Assembly: GCA_011777135.1 (NCBI GenBank)
Contig: JAABVY010000067.1
Coordinates: 1 to 5,666, forward strand
Direction of reading: 5' to 3'
Source of the DNA: Candidatus Zixiibacteriota bacterium
Lineage (GTDB): Bacteria; Zixibacteria; MSB-5A5; JAABVY01
DNA length: 5,666 nt
The notes under the pieces are model-generated. The model was not told the DNA's origin, searched no databases, and was given only the letters and a program-made list of their open reading frames with translations. Made by a program: the position numbers and the translations under genes. Positions 5,204-5,666 of the stretch are shown here, in pieces; position 1 is the stretch's first letter, and each line of letters opens with the position of its first letter.

Positions 5204-5414
5204 TTTTGCCCTTCGATTTGGATTTGCTTCTCATAGTATATGGCAGAACTACACCGATCAAAAATCCGATTATAGCTGATATAAAAATCAGAATCGCGGT
5301 CGAGGTTCTTACCTGAAAAAATATGAAATTGACTTCAGTACGGGCGCTATTAAGTATCAAGAAAAGCACCAGGATTATTGCCAGAATTATTATCAGGATC
5401 GATTTTCCGTTCAT
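5190..5414 (-). CDS. Small two-helix membrane protein, LapA/DUF1049-like
   Basis: The 74-aa protein has two hydrophobic helices (about 5-21 and 38-58) separated by NSARTEVNFIFFQVRTS, and a lysine/serine-rich tail. This pattern (an asparagine after helix 1, VNF in the link, glycines in helix 2) is that of the LapA/DUF1049 family. In enterobacteria that family takes part in control of lipopolysaccharide assembly; elsewhere its role is poorly known. The tail rich in lysine suggests a cytoplasmic C-terminus. The start is secure: GGAGG lies 6 nt before the ATG. It is the first gene of the archease-rtcB operon and overlaps archease by 14 nt. Its link to RNA ligation may be only co-transcription. 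The family call rests on pattern, since the protein is short and hydrophobic. Confidence 0.75.
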   Translation of the reverse strand: MNGKSILIIILAIILVLFLILNSARTEVNFIFFQVRTSTAILIFISAIIGFLIGVVLPYTMRSKSKSKGKSEKV

Positions 5415-5434
5415 AGATTCCTCCTTTTTTTATA

Positions 5435-5463
5435 AACATATAAGAGATACCACTTTGTTGCAA
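5435..5463 (-). promoter_or_regulatory. Candidate promoter for the membrane protein-archease-rtcB operon
   Basis: Reading the - strand, TTGCAA (5463-5458) and TATGTT (5440-5435) are 17 nt apart, each with four of six consensus matches. A promoter is expected here because the upstream ferredoxin gene ends in its own terminator, leaving only about 50 nt before the first start codon. The hexamers are weak. Confidence 0.35.
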
Positions 5464-5464
5464 T

Positions 5465-5494
5465 AAAAAAAGCAGTCGGAAGTTCCCGCCTGCT
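5465..5494 (-). terminator. Intrinsic terminator after the ferredoxin gene
   Basis: On the - strand AGCAG pairs with CTGCT (5494-5490 and 5475-5471), one mismatch follows, then CGGG pairs with TCCG around an AACT loop. A run of six to seven Us comes next. It lies 23 nt after the ferredoxin stop and should insulate the downstream operon. Confidence 0.85.
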
Positions 5495-5517
5495 CTTAAG
5501 TGGAACAAGAAATCTAT

Positions 5518-5666
5518 TTATTCTTTCTCAATACAATCGACTGGACAAACTGCCACGCATTGCGAGCCGCCTTCAACATCTTCACATTCGTTACATAGAT
5601 CAGGATTGATTGTATAAATGGGATCACCCTCTTCAATGGCTCCCTGGGGGCATTCCGGCTCACATA
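5518..5666 (-). CDS. 2[4Fe-4S] ferredoxin, Alvin/YfhL type, C-terminal fragment
   Basis: The last 48 residues are visible; the start lies beyond the right edge. The fragment opens with CEPECPQGAI, the end of the first cluster motif. It continues IYTINPDLCNEC and then eight residues before QCVAVCPVDCI. The second motif is therefore C-x2-C-x8-C-x3-C-P. The six-residue insertion relative to clostridial ferredoxins is the mark of Allochromatium-type/YfhL ferredoxins, low-potential electron carriers in the cytoplasm. The protein stops at CIEKE, without the long C-terminal helix seen in the Allochromatium protein. The TAA lies just before a strong terminator. The redox partner cannot be told from this window. 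Confidence 0.9.
   Translation of the reverse strand, partial: CEPECPQGAIEEGDPIYTINPDLCNECEDVEGGSQCVAVCPVDCIEKE

Noticed and set aside
1..5666. CRISPR arrays, tRNA/rRNA genes, insertion sequences or phage attachment sites
   Set aside because: No regularly spaced repeats, no cloverleaf, no transposase-like product and no terminal inverted repeats with target duplications were seen.

Overview
The window is a 5.7 kb piece of a bacterial chromosome with moderate G+C and compact gene spacing. Several genes have strong Shine-Dalgarno sites (GGAGG before the small membrane gene, GAGGTGA before rtcB), which argues against a typical Bacteroidetes genome. The gene mix is a DUF1573 secreted protein, a NarL-type response regulator, a long-form RtcB with archease, an Alvin/YfhL-type ferredoxin and TPR proteins. 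It would fit a deep-branching bacterium such as a Zixibacteria-like or other FCB-group lineage, or a deltaproteobacterial-type genome. This placement is only a guess from gene content.

Left part, + strand: the C-terminus of a TPR protein (2-298) ends at a clear intrinsic terminator. A promoter-like region follows, with a 15-bp palindrome between its -35 and -10 elements. It precedes a two-gene operon: a PLP-dependent cystathionine beta-synthase/cysteine synthase-like enzyme (512-1537), joined by an ATGA stop/start overlap to an exported DUF1573 protein (1534-2259). An imperfect 13-bp inverted repeat spans the stop codon of the second gene.

Middle, + strand: a second promoter-like region with phased GTTRARW repeats precedes a NarL/FixJ-family response regulator (2453-3112). 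No histidine kinase lies beside it. Downstream is a near-consensus promoter (TTGACA-N16-TAGAAT) preceded by a tandem 9-bp repeat. The promoter leads within about 20 nt into a rod-like hairpin that ends in a T-tract. This looks like a free-standing small RNA gene of about 90 nt, and it is the most interesting unannotated element in the window.

Right part, - strand, convergent with the small RNA: a compact operon reads LapA/DUF1049-like membrane protein, then archease, then RtcB RNA ligase. The coding ends overlap or nearly touch, and the rtcB Shine-Dalgarno overlaps the archease stop. Archease is the known activator of RtcB, so the last two genes form an RNA ligation/repair module. Upstream on the same strand is the C-terminus of a 2[4Fe-4S] ferredoxin, closed by its own intrinsic terminator, so the RNA-repair operon should have its own promoter at about 5435-5463.
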